Shown: positions 56,201 through 64,000 of the stretch, piece after piece
How the letters are laid out: every line of letters starts with the position of its first letter
How positions within the stretch are numbered: position 1 is the stretch's first letter
Source: Mayamaea pseudoterrestris
Lineage: Eukaryota; Bacillariophyta; Bacillariophyceae; Sellaphorales; Sellaphoraceae
Direction: 5' to 3'
NCBI GenBank assembly: GCA_027923505.1
Contig: BROI01000020.1
Coordinates: forward strand, 62,001-126,000
Length of the DNA: 64,000 nt
Position numbers and translations under genes: made by a program
The notes under the pieces: model-generated
The model's database searches: none
Told to the model about the DNA's origin: nothing
What the model saw: the letters and a program-made list of their open reading frames with translations, nothing else

Positions 56201-57711
56201 GTCATCTGGCTGTTATTGTAAAAGGAGTTGGCCAAACTTGGGACCGCCGCAATTGGCGCATTTTGTGGACTGTTGAAAATCTGTTGCTTAGTATCATCTT
56301 GCAAATGCTTGAGTGGCGCTATTTCCGCAAAACCATTTGTCGTTTCGCCCAATGGGAACGTTGACATGCGGTGGGTGCTGGGTGACTCGTCATGGTCTTT
56401 GGCCAACTTGGAAGCGTCAATTTCGATGCCCTCCGTCGGATTGTCTTGTAGTGGACGGATACCGCCATTACCCAACGAATTGACAGCCTCTAATGACGCA
56501 ATAATGCCTGATACAGAAGTTGTCGTGCGGCAAGGAGGTGACGACCGGTCAAGTACTGCATTGCCGGTCGCTAGGTTCCGATCGTTGGCATTAGCGTCAG
56601 CGTTCATCTTGTCATGCACGTTACTGGCTCGGCTGGTATCAGCTGCCCGACGATCATTGGTGGACTTGCTCTTGGTAGTTTTTGATGATACTGCTGACAA
56701 TGCCTTTGTGCTTCGGCTGGTGATGCTTTGATTGCCGCTGCTACTCGTGCTGCTAGACGAGCGCACCGTGCCGCACGCACCCTTTTTGGTAGCAACGGCT
56801 GGCCCAGCCACGGTCGACTCGTCGTCGGAAGAGCTTTCATTCTCAGGCGAACTGAATATAGCGTCCATGAGCGCCGAAACGTCCTTGCTTTTGGCTTGCT
56901 GCTTGCGAAATTGTAGCTCCCATGCGGACAAATCCGTGACGCTTTCTTGTCGCTCGGATGCGTCACGGTCACTTTGCTCCTGCATCTCCACTTGCTTCAT
57001 TCCTTGGATCCAGAACGACTGACGCGCCCGTTTGCGTTTTTGTGTCAATTTATCAATTGCTTGCTCCTTGCGCGCCGCCTTGTCTTGAATGGCTGCCCGA
57101 TTGCTGTTGGCTCGTTTGGAATCGGGCGGAGTTGGCGGCGTCGACGGTTCTCGCTTCTTGAGAAACTCGTCCTTTAATTCGTTGCGGTACTCTTCCTCCG
57201 AGGCGGCATGTCGAGCCGCCGCGTACTTGTTGCGGATCATTTGCTGCGGATGAAATGGCGGCGGTTGGTTTGGATCCGCTTGCTTGGCTCGCGTCGTGTT
57301 GTTCAAGACGGGCGTTTCAGTTTCTTCTTCTTCTAATGTCTTTGGCTGTTGCTCAACGACCTTGGGATTGTCCTCAAAGATGGTAAATGATGAAGATTCG
57401 GTGCGCTGTTTCGACGGCTGCTGGCCTGGTTGTGCCGCGGCATGTGTAAGCGGCTTGGCTGCCGCTGCAACAGCACCAACGTTTGCGCTGCTCGTCTTGG
57501 AGGAAATGCGGCCCTTGCTACTCTTTGATGATTTACTTGTTTGACTAATAGTATCCATTGACTTGCTGCCGTCTTGCTCGGCCGTCGTTTCGGCGGCGGC
57601 GGACGCTCCAAGGGTCGAATCAGATCGAGCCTTTTTGCTTGGCGGCTCCTGCGACGACTTCTTGATCGCCGCATTGGTGTAAAGCTTTCCGAACGCTGCG
57701 CGCTTGGACAT
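53221..57711 (-). CDS. 1496-aa disordered protein with a WW-like domain
   Basis: The frame is uninterrupted from ATG 57711. The N-terminus is basic with a nuclear-type signal (PPSKKARSDS) and a charged coiled stretch (about residues 170-265, rich in KR/EQ). Most of the chain is Ser, Thr, Asn and Asp-rich and disordered. Near residues 1035-1080 an ordered island reads GMQGTVINFQLANGDWYQHP, then LPPGWTLGVSRSKNRPYYSH and PDFGRSYYPP: a WW domain with its first Trp, the YY pair and the final Pro, possibly preceded by a small beta module. The C-terminus is a long Lys run (KTKTKTKKKKKEP). A nuclear scaffold binding Pro-rich partners is plausible; the family is unknown. It converges with the GH125 gene. 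Confidence 0.75.
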   Translation of the reverse strand: MSKRAAFGKLYTNAAIKKSSQEPPSKKARSDSTLGASAAAETTAEQDGSKSMDTISQTSKSSKSSKGRISSKTSSANVGAVAAAAKPLTHAAAQPGQQPSKQRTESSSFTIFEDNPKVVEQQPKTLEEEETETPVLNNTTRAKQADPNQPPPFHPQQMIRNKYAAARHAASEEEYRNELKDEFLKKREPSTPPTPPDSKRANSNRAAIQDKAARKEQAIDKLTQKRKRARQSFWIQGMKQVEMQEQSDRDASERQESVTDLSAWELQFRKQQAKSKDVSALMDAIFSSPENESSSDDESTVAGPAVATKKGACGTVRSSSSTSSSGNQSITSRSTKALSAVSSKTTKSKSTNDRRAADTSRASNVHDKMNADANANDRNLATGNAVLDRSSPPCRTTTSVSGIIASLEAVNSLGNGGIRPLQDNPTEGIEIDASKLAKDHDESPSTHRMSTFPLGETTNGFAEIAPLKHLQDDTKQQIFNSPQNAPIAAVPSLANSFYNNSQMTLPTGYAMEGLTLSPTLDKADTVDACLGLSSPQQRTAIYASTETSPASLAPLRPAKIHPEDIVSPRQTPNSSSHNQADDTLKLSSGITSPMPSNPLSKQNVTPLHDNAHFNAKSETLRQEVDNIEIKKDMHLTAPAEDPTLPDSASFNLSPSATPEPKTQHEPAVDALVMLSNLAAINEKVPTPPPGTKFASSCDGLPLGQSSADKKDGLMLPMAAALTKENGIDNSFGDKKKQYSSPASALQPLQTNSTVDSSTLNGTVDRNNYNQVVAKASSPAESSGLQTQRWTTRFANKATPLLLPPKQIKVEQDAAILDSSHTLEVTTEDKLRRFRETPAENPEVLNLMLRSETMPYGTRNSKSDMLIGLYIAFKDVDDPNYDGDVSIDLSQDKDEKDEKENSADESLLIPNKNIHSGDYQTPMIIVGTQEMDTQDIGPSENKSTSINNRSPALNDNATSRNHTAVNDPAKIDKSMEMDPDKSTETDQSNNDSKNSGEVPSELMEVAAESDRPPFKQWTGIIAGMQGTVINFQLANGDWYQHPSLPPGWTLGVSRSKNRPYYSHPDFGRSYYPPVILPGDEAVHNVPWTSSKDIMSPVLSRSESSSSSSPMLNENSSDPDSSTSFTRNDAGGTPPFHLSIGQSTDYTLSATDSNSNMIDSPSMDELIKSPSITPRVHQGSNPSTMKTTTDIACELDTGTNKQAPLVKTPISVDNTKMTLKEANGTNSRGNLISCASRKSCHDGANKGTEHVLQSEAKHTVEKSHKDKLAATLFESAKRDPKDRNHGDCVGNSDFPMNEDDDSDDYHQDHDEEQTKWSDSAEREELDPSMIPVVFGSELHPRRHKKPSPEIEFRSTDTNTSKRRSFHDQYMGVLGQLEDSSVHTSPQQCTYDLFNDDVSTLGEGGVSVITGGDDDYSLASHRTHATGSHQGSSAISRMSHRSLFPPMPLDCLQRLDAIWDEQDRKLRERKKMQKKTKTKTKKKKKEPRFSDIPKSIITS

Positions 57712-57948
57712 GGCGTTTCGACTATTCCTTCGGTCAATAGCGGTTACTAATTAATTGCTGATGTAGTTGTAATACAACCTGATGGGTTATTGTATAATAC
57801 TTGCAATGACGAGCACAATGCCATCATGGTCGATGCGCGTTTTTGAAAGGCAACCGAAAGAATGACAGTCGCGCCAGCCGGCACGGTGCGCGCCGGCACA
57901 GCTTCCCGCCAACCAAGGATCTCGTTCCATTTCGTTTTGCGTTTCACC

Positions 57949-58481
57949 ATGGCGACGATGCGCTCCAATCAACGACCGGCTGATCCGGATCGGCAGCTCA
58001 TGATCAAGGTCAAGACTTGTCAGCGGTAGGATCATTTTCATGAAGTACAGATATTGCTGCCAATGCTCATAATTGCTGGATTTTGAGAATTACTGCGTCG
58101 AAGTGTCGAGAACTAACACAATCTCTCTTCGGATACTTCTAATCATGCAGACTTTTAAAGGAAGCGGATCATTACAAAACGGAGCTAGCTTCCAATGAAA
58201 GTCGCATGGAAGAAATGATTGCTTCCGATAAGGATTCGTATGACATTAAAATGTTCCAGCAAGTTGTCGACGAGAGTCGCATGATGGTGCCGGATTCCAG
58301 CAAGCGACTGGCTGCCGCTATGGAGGATTTGGGCGAGTTTGTTACTGACAATGAATCACTAAGAGGAGAATGGATGGAAGCTGCAAATTTGATTTTGGCC
58401 AAATTGGACAAGGATAAAGCAGTGGACGACGATGTAGCACAAACTAACGTTGACGATCTTGCGGAAGGAGCAGCATTCTAA
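57949..58481 (+). CDS. TBCA: Tubulin-binding cofactor A, two exons
   Basis: TBCA captures beta-tubulin released from the CCT chaperonin and takes part in the folding of tubulin dimers. The exons 57949-58025 and 58151-58481 are separated by a 125-bp GTAGGA...GCAG intron (135 aa). The join gives RQLMIKVKTCQRLLKEADHY, matching the first helix of the family (IKIKTGxVKRLxKE). Exon 2 continues with YDIKMFQQVVDESRMMVPD, the most conserved part (NESRMMIPD). The whole protein is a three-helix bundle by pattern, of normal length apart from an acidic extension. It diverges from the WW gene (237-bp spacer, no CGGTAC seen) and converges with ATP12, 71 bp away. Confidence 0.93.
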
Positions 58482-58552
58482 ATTGACCAATATTATAAAT
58501 ACTGAAAATCCGTAGTTTATTATTGAGATACATTAACTATTTATCAATCATT

Positions 58553-59707
58553 CTACTTTTTGTATTCTATGTTTGCAAAGCAATCCGACGCAAGACAGTC
58601 CATCAAAACCACCGCCGCTTGAATCTGCACGGCGCAGTTCAACCGATCGTAGTCATGTCCGCCTTCCACCAACCCCCAGCAACTAATTTGAAACTCCTCC
58701 TCGACGCGGGCAGCTTCAACTGCCTCCTGCAGACTGTGATAGTGATTGAGCAAAATGGCCAAGCCAAGCAGCAGCGACTTGGTTTCGCGACAAACGCTAT
58801 ACAGACACTGCAAGTGCCAGGCATCCAGTTTGGTGGACAACAACTGCAGACAGTCATTCGTCAGTTGCGGCGGATGCGCCAGTCGCTTGGACAAGGTTGC
58901 CTCCTGCGCGCCTTGCACAGTGGCCGGAACGTTTCCAAACTGTTTTGCTATAAAGTCATGTACTGGTTGCCAATGTTCCTCCTGCTGGCGATGCAACACG
59001 CGATCCGAGAGCGGATCCGCGTAGTAGCAAATGGTATCCGTCGACAAAAAGTTCATGCAGTCTTGTCTGATTTGTTGTTGGACGAGTGGTTGCGAGACTT
59101 GATCCAGGACGGTGCAAACCAATGTCATGAGTGGCATTTGCGTCGGATTGATGCGGAAGGTGACCGCGTTCCACTCGTGCGCCAATGCCATGGCAAGCTT
59201 TTGGGATGGAACGGATAGTGGTCGACCCATGGGTGTGCGAAGGACGCGGCCGTCGAGTGTCACCGTGTGCCATGAGAGTGTATGGTATATTGATGTAGTA
59301 TCATTCGTCGTCGTATCGTCGTTCACGCCAAGTACTTGTCGCGGCACCAACGCCTTTTGCAACACTTGCGCACTCGTTTCCATATGCAGTGACACTCCCG
59401 ATGCACTACTTGTTCCATCCACGCCGGCGGAAATGCTAGAGTCAACCGCATCAATTTCGCTCTGCTGCAGCCACGGCGCCCCGATTGGTTGAATTCCAAC
59501 GTCTAGGTAGAAGCGTTGACGACGATTGGCGAGTCGCGTGTCGCGAGCAGCTTTTGAGGAAGAAAGGCGAGTATAGTACTGACATGATGCTATATGCGGC
59601 GTGTTGCTGCGCATCAAGCGTTGCGAAATCATGGTGGCGGCCGCCATGGTGGAGAAAGGTGCAAGAAAAAATTTGGACGAGAGAAGTTTCGATGGCTCAA
59701 GTCGCAT
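58553..59707 (-). CDS. ATP12: ATP12, mitochondrial F1-ATPase assembly chaperone
   Basis: It binds free F1 alpha subunits during assembly of ATP synthase in the mitochondrial matrix. The first in-frame ATG is 59707 (384 aa), and MAAATMISQRLMRSN about 23 residues later is another plausible start; both give a basic presequence. The family core includes LDGRVLRTPMGRPLSVPS, ALAHEWNA, MPLMTLVCTVLDQ, DTICYYADPLSDRVLHRQQ, WQPVHDFI and the C-terminal EEEFQISCWGLVEGGHDYD. There is an insert of about 60 residues near residues 75-135 (Ser/Thr-rich). CGGTAC lies at 59715, just upstream of the ATG. It is in tandem with the methyltransferase gene, 230 bp apart. Confidence 0.94.
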   Translation of the reverse strand: MRLEPSKLLSSKFFLAPFSTMAAATMISQRLMRSNTPHIASCQYYTRLSSSKAARDTRLANRRQRFYLDVGIQPIGAPWLQQSEIDAVDSSISAGVDGTSSASGVSLHMETSAQVLQKALVPRQVLGVNDDTTTNDTTSIYHTLSWHTVTLDGRVLRTPMGRPLSVPSQKLAMALAHEWNAVTFRINPTQMPLMTLVCTVLDQVSQPLVQQQIRQDCMNFLSTDTICYYADPLSDRVLHRQQEEHWQPVHDFIAKQFGNVPATVQGAQEATLSKRLAHPPQLTNDCLQLLSTKLDAWHLQCLYSVCRETKSLLLGLAILLNHYHSLQEAVEAARVEEEFQISCWGLVEGGHDYDRLNCAVQIQAAVVLMDCLASDCFANIEYKK

Positions 59708-59937
59708 GTCTCTCCGGTACTCGAGGCGCGATGGCAAAGTATGCTCCCTCGATTTTGGAAAATAAGGTGGCGATTCATGGCTTATCTGCTTATGTAGCCA
59801 TAGCTATGATCTATTGGTACTTGCATAATCGGAAGCGCCGAGGTTTGATACCATATTTCCATGCGAAGCAACTGCGAGCAGTAGCGTTACATTCCGCAAG
59901 AAGCACTTATATAGATGTATAACATTTTCAGATAGAC

Positions 59938-60843
59938 TTAACTCTCCCGCTTGTCAGCGACAAACTCTTGTATTCTGTGCGATTTATCCTCACTTTCGTA
60001 AAGTATGTTCCGCTCTACATGCAACTCGACACACATTCTCGCAATCTCCGCTTCGGTCTGTTCATCGTAGGCGAACGACTGCGCCATGAGCATGCGCTCC
60101 GCCAGTGTCATGGCCGTACGAAACAGTGGAGCAACGACACTGGCATCGTATATAACATCCGTCGCCAGTATCAAATCGACGTGACGCGACGGTGGCACCG
60201 TATGTTCCGCCAAATTGTCAATAATCGTTTGATAGTCATCAGCCTTGCTGCCCCACTCGAGCTGCTGAAAGCATACGGGAATGCTTCCAATGTCGTTGAT
60301 CGAATCGTTCAAATCCGAATCGGTCGTCGATTGCTCCAATATGGATTGCACCGTGGTTTCGTAATTGTCGCGCGCTCGCTCCACGACGCCGGGGTCGTGG
60401 TCCGTCACCAATACGCATTGCAGCGACGCTTGCCATATTTGCAAAGCAGCAATCGAAGCGAGTGCGCAGCCAGCTCCCAGCTCCAACACGGATATTGGTG
60501 CTAGAGTCGCATGGTAAGGAGGTTGTTCGTCGTTTTGGTGCGGCGCCATGTTCTTTGGCAGCTGCTGGCCCGTCACAAAATCAATGAGCAGTGCGGCGGC
60601 TGGCCACAAGTAGTGACCCGACTGCAGAGCGCCTGGATGATCGTCAATGGCGTTGAGTGTAACATGAATTGGCCTTGTGCTGCTCATGTTCCAAACGAGG
60701 CGGCGCGTCTTGGTCGACTGATGGCTGTCGAACATGAATCCAATGTCGGCCAAGCCGACGTCTTCTAAATCAAACGAAGTAGTACTCTCGTCGATATCAT
60801 CATTGGCTGCGTTTCTCTTGGATGAGGGTGAGGTAGAAGGCAT
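59938..60843 (-). CDS. Lysine methyltransferase of Methyltransferase family 16 (METTL21/FAM119-like)
   Basis: These seven-strand SAM-dependent enzymes mostly methylate lysines on chaperones and translation factors. The 301-aa frame starts at ATG 60843 (MPSTSPSSKR); the open frame before it has no ATG. Motif I is VLELGAGCALASIAAL, the acidic end of strand 2 is VTDHDPGVVERA, and the post-II motif is VDLILATDVIYD, close to the (D/E)xxY-type site of the family. GHYLWPAAALL before motif I matches the usual G..(L/V)WPAA segment. The last 40 residues are charged. The substrate cannot be told from sequence. It diverges from the terminal gene, with CGGTAC at 60962 in the spacer. Confidence 0.85.
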   Translation of the reverse strand: MPSTSPSSKRNAANDDIDESTTSFDLEDVGLADIGFMFDSHQSTKTRRLVWNMSSTRPIHVTLNAIDDHPGALQSGHYLWPAAALLIDFVTGQQLPKNMAPHQNDEQPPYHATLAPISVLELGAGCALASIAALQIWQASLQCVLVTDHDPGVVERARDNYETTVQSILEQSTTDSDLNDSINDIGSIPVCFQQLEWGSKADDYQTIIDNLAEHTVPPSRHVDLILATDVIYDASVVAPLFRTAMTLAERMLMAQSFAYDEQTEAEIARMCVELHVERNILYESEDKSHRIQEFVADKRES

Positions 60844-61134
60844 GGCAGGAATACCTAGAAAGCGCTGTTTGGTGTGATGCAGGGCAGTCAATAGGCGCTG
60901 TCGATCTTCTTGGTGATGCGAATCGGTCGTGTCGCAGAGGTATCGGTATCAAATGTCGCAACGGTACCCCAGCCGCGACGGTGCGACAGCGCAGCGCGGC
61001 GCGGCGAGGGCATTATATCGCACGAAGCCTTGATCGTGATCCGTCTACCGGTATTTTGTTTCATTCATTCGAAAAGAAGATTGTAAAAATTGCTGCTGGT
61101 ACTGCCGAAACGATAGTCAAATACACTCGCAACA

Positions 61135-64000
61135 ATGAGCTTTTCGTCGCCGTCCTCGAGCGACAGTGGGCGGGAGCAAGCCATTGAAATGCTTTTGGAT
61201 CGCGATCCGGATGGAAGCTTTTACAGGTTTAGCAAAATCATGGTGCGTAGTACATTTTCAACGATTATTTCGACATTTGTATGAAAACTGTAATAGACAT
61301 TCAGACATATGTTTCTCAATTTCTCAACCACTTTTTACTTACAGGAAGAGTGCCTTCCGGAAGCCACGGCGAGTCGAACAAACCTTTTGACGCGGTCGGC
61401 CTTGATGGAGCAAGCGCTGAGCATGTCGGAACATTGCATTGACACGGTTGCAAAATACAATAAAGTCTTTCCGCCTTCTTCGGCGAGTTTGGAAAGTAGC
61501 AAGGAGACTGAACAAAGTAGTAGTCGTCGAATGAATGACGCAACCTTTCGCGAGCGCGTCTTGAGCTACCAGGCGCGGCTTAACGCGGTCAAGAAGCAGG
61601 CAACGACTCGCAATCATCAGCTCCAGCAGCAAGACGCAGCTACCATTGCTGCTGATGCTGCTGTTAATGTCGAAACTGGTGAAGACGCAATTGCTGCAGC
61701 CAGCGCAAAATCGAACGCCATGCCGGTCGCTTCCACCATTGCAACTGTCATTCGCAGCGTCTACGAAGCAAATAGCAGTAACGACAATATACAGTTGGAG
61801 GCGTTGCTTGACCATGTTGGCTCGCATCCAGTCTTGCAGAATGCCGTTGCAGCAGACGGATTTGCAAACGGCGGCGTTGGATCATGGGAGGTGAACATGC
61901 AGAGCATGATGTTAAACGCGGCCAAGCTTGCTAAGGATGGTGAGACGACGAATCGACATGACTCGAGTGGTTGGTTCTTGTGCGCGCTGGCGCTGCTGGT
62001 GGGAGACGTGCCTGCTGCGTCGGACGAGCATGATGGTGAGAGTTTTGTTGTGGATTCCAAGGGCGAGGAAAAGTCTGCAGCACGAGGTGTAGACTTGCCA
62101 CGAGAATATAACACGCCGGTGTCCAATATTAGCACCGATATTGATCCATATCGACCACTGCAGGTTGCGAGTATACTTGCTCTACTTGACACGGAGGATG
62201 ACTCCAAGAGGCGCCCAGCAAACCGCAACTCATTTATAATCGAGCCCGTCTTTTTGGAGTACTTTGGTGAAGCATCCGCTGTATACGAGGAACGATTGGA
62301 GATCCAAAAGGCGCGTTTGCTGGCGAGAGTTGCGTCGCCAACACAGCCGGAAGCCGCAGTCGTTGAAAATTATGTTTCGTTTCCACCTGCGCCGTCATCG
62401 CCTGACATGGGGAGTGAGTCGTCGGCCGCCACACCGCCACCGTTGATCCAACGAACTGACGGAGTCTCATCGGACGAGGATGAGGAAAGCGATGATGATG
62501 ACGACGACGACGACGACGACGACGATGAAGTTAACAACAATGTTCGAGCCTTGACAAGTCATGTGGCAGCCGCAGAACGACCGGTGCAGGCACTCTCTCA
62601 CGTGTTTGGACAAGTGTTGCAGGCGGCAGCTGCATCGTCGGTGCTTCCTTCGAGTAGCAGTGATGATGATGATGACGATGATGATGACGAAGATGGCGAT
62701 GAAGACAGTGCCGCGGGGAATTCTGACGAGTACGAGGCGCCACGATCGCGCTTGGTTATATCTGAAATGAGTTCCGATATTGGTATGTCTCGACACTCAC
62801 ATTTGATTCATAATCGTGGTCCATCACTTGACGGCTCCGCGGATGAAACTGTAATGGCTGAAGAAGTTTCGCCGGATGACGATGAAGGCGCGTTTCTTAT
62901 GCGGACTGTGACAATGAGCATGCGCGGCTCCTCTCTCGGGTCTACGATTAGACTAATTCCAGGTACACGGGGGCACAGCCAAGATGCTGATATTCGATTG
63001 ACTACCAGCAACTCAGAGACACCAGTGTCTGACGATGATTCTCAGGGCGACCCTTTGAAAGAAGCTGATGGATCGGTTAATATTTCAGCAGAGTTGGTGG
63101 AAGACTCACGACTGCCGCCCCTCCCGCAGTGTCCAGAGTTATATCCATACACAGACATGTGTGGCGAATTCTACGAATGCAATTATATGGCACGACACTG
63201 CGAGGATTCAGAGTATTTTGATACATCTCACTTGTTGACGTTTGGATCAATTCCATCAGCATGCGTGCTGATACATTTGCTTCGCCATGTGTCACATATT
63301 GAGGAACGACGTCGCGTTGCAGGGTTTTTATCAGAAAAATCAGAGGAATCAATTGTGGTTTCTGACGGTATTGGTTCATTATTTTTCGGTCGGGTACACT
63401 CAGACGCTCCATCGTCCGGCTCATTTCGAGACGCTCACTGGGACCAAGAGACAAAGTCGCTTCAGTTGCTAGTGACTCTTCTGCTTGTTATCTTTGATAT
63501 GAGAGATAAATCTATCGAAGAGTTTGCAAAAGCGTCGCGGCGAGTACAGCAGGCAAATGAGGGCCTTTCTCCTGCACTCGATGATGAGTTTGACGCGGAT
63601 CCGCTCCCGGCGTTAGAGGAAGAAGACGATCCTGCATTTATACTAGCCATGAACTATGTGGAAGAGGATGTATCATTGTCCTCTGAATCTCTTGACAACA
63701 AAGGCATGAGGCGAAAGGCGGCAGCTGCTGCACACGACGCTGCGTTGCTGTCAAAATCTTTACGCAAGCAAGCTGATAGCTGGGAGGCGAAAGTCAAACT
63801 GTACTCCCTCTGTACGTTTTATGCCATAAAATGCTTGAGGAATCTTTTGCAAAATTGTGTTGTCCAAAGCTTGGCGGGGGCGCCAAATGAAGCACTCATG
63901 CTTCGTGCCAAAATGGTGTTTCCATCGATTGCTGAAAAACTTTCGGGGAGCTTACTGGCCCTCTTGTCGGTCTCAAATCGACTGAAACAATTAGCATGGT
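61135..64000 (+). CDS. Large acidic protein, 5' part only (runs off the window)
   Basis: Exon 1 is 61135-61242 and exon 2 starts at 61345, after a 102-bp GTGCGT...ACAG intron. The frame is open to the last base, giving about 921 residues so far. I do not recognise the family. The N-terminus (EMLLDRDPDGSFYRFSKIM, EECLPEAT) is helical. Two Asp runs (DNA 62487-62528 and 62659-62703) divide the chain, with Ser-rich linkers around them. Residues near 800-880 are helical and include DDPAFILAMNYVEEDV, which resembles a ubiquitin-interacting motif, then SLCTFYAIKCLRNLLQN, a solenoid-like helix. A very large scaffold or ubiquitin-pathway protein is possible, but that is a guess. Confidence 0.7.

Noticed and set aside
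58523-59218. Long plus-strand frame opposite ATP12
   Set aside because: Antisense shadow of a confidently identified gene; composition is that of a complementary frame.
59485-59922. Plus-strand 145-codon frame with one hydrophobic segment
   Set aside because: It overlaps the 5' part of ATP12 antisense and shows no family pattern; only the last 60 codons lie in intergenic DNA.
1-64000. Bacterial features (operons, Shine-Dalgarno sites, CRISPR arrays) and tRNA or rRNA genes
   Set aside because: The genes are intron-bearing, eukaryotic and on alternating strands. I saw no regularly spaced short repeats and no tRNA cloverleaf or rRNA sequence.

Overview
The window is nuclear DNA of a stramenopile alga, most likely a diatom. 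The evidence is: Copia retroelements of the diatom (CoDi-like) kind; compact GT-AG introns of 69-125 bp in closely packed genes, often in divergent pairs; proteins with a signal peptide followed by a Phe at the predicted cleavage site, which is the plastid-import signature of secondary red plastids; and a helicase-associated-repeat protein and an LRR protein of types common in diatoms. I cannot name the species.

Region 1 (1-26.9 kb) is a retroelement graveyard. I distinguish a Copia element A with its 3' LTR, an inverted fragment of A, three copies of a second Copia family B (one inverted, two direct), a Copia gag/protease block D on the minus strand, a further Copia E with its 3' LTR, another minus-strand gag/protease piece F, and a small repeat-bounded insert with a Gypsy-like scrap. 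All are broken or truncated. The B copies and the two A LTRs are still very similar, so activity was fairly recent.

Region 2 (27.3-64 kb) is gene-dense host DNA. In order: a PD-(D/E)XK-like nuclease-domain protein beside the repeat boundary; a membrane-anchored cyclophilin; a large ion channel; a secreted protein of unknown function; an LRR protein; a putative plastid membrane protein; UDP-glucuronate decarboxylase (UXS); a thylakoid-lumen glutathione-peroxidase-like protein without the peroxidatic Cys; a PCIF1-type cap m6Am methyltransferase; a plastid-targeted 2OG-oxygenase-like protein; a small mitochondrial inner-membrane protein; a four-HA-repeat plus Tudor-like protein; a Ser-rich protein; a GH125 mannosidase; a 1496-residue disordered WW protein; tubulin cofactor A; ATP12; a family-16 methyltransferase; and the 5' part of a very acidic protein running off the end.

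Reading splice sites changes several gene models. Two adjacent two-repeat channel frames on the minus strand join through a 72-bp intron into one 1280-residue, four-domain (24-TM) channel. A second 72-bp intron lies in its third pore loop, and the four pores carry an E/E/D/E ring. The HA-repeat gene gains a Tudor-like 3' exon. UXS, GH125, TBCA, the small mitochondrial gene and the terminal gene are also intron-containing.

The genes do not form one pathway. Recurrent themes are glycan metabolism (UXS, GH125), mitochondrial respiration (ATP12, the small membrane subunit), plastid proteins, and RNA or protein methylation. A short motif, CGGTAC/GTACCG, recurs in the gene-start regions and may be a shared promoter element.
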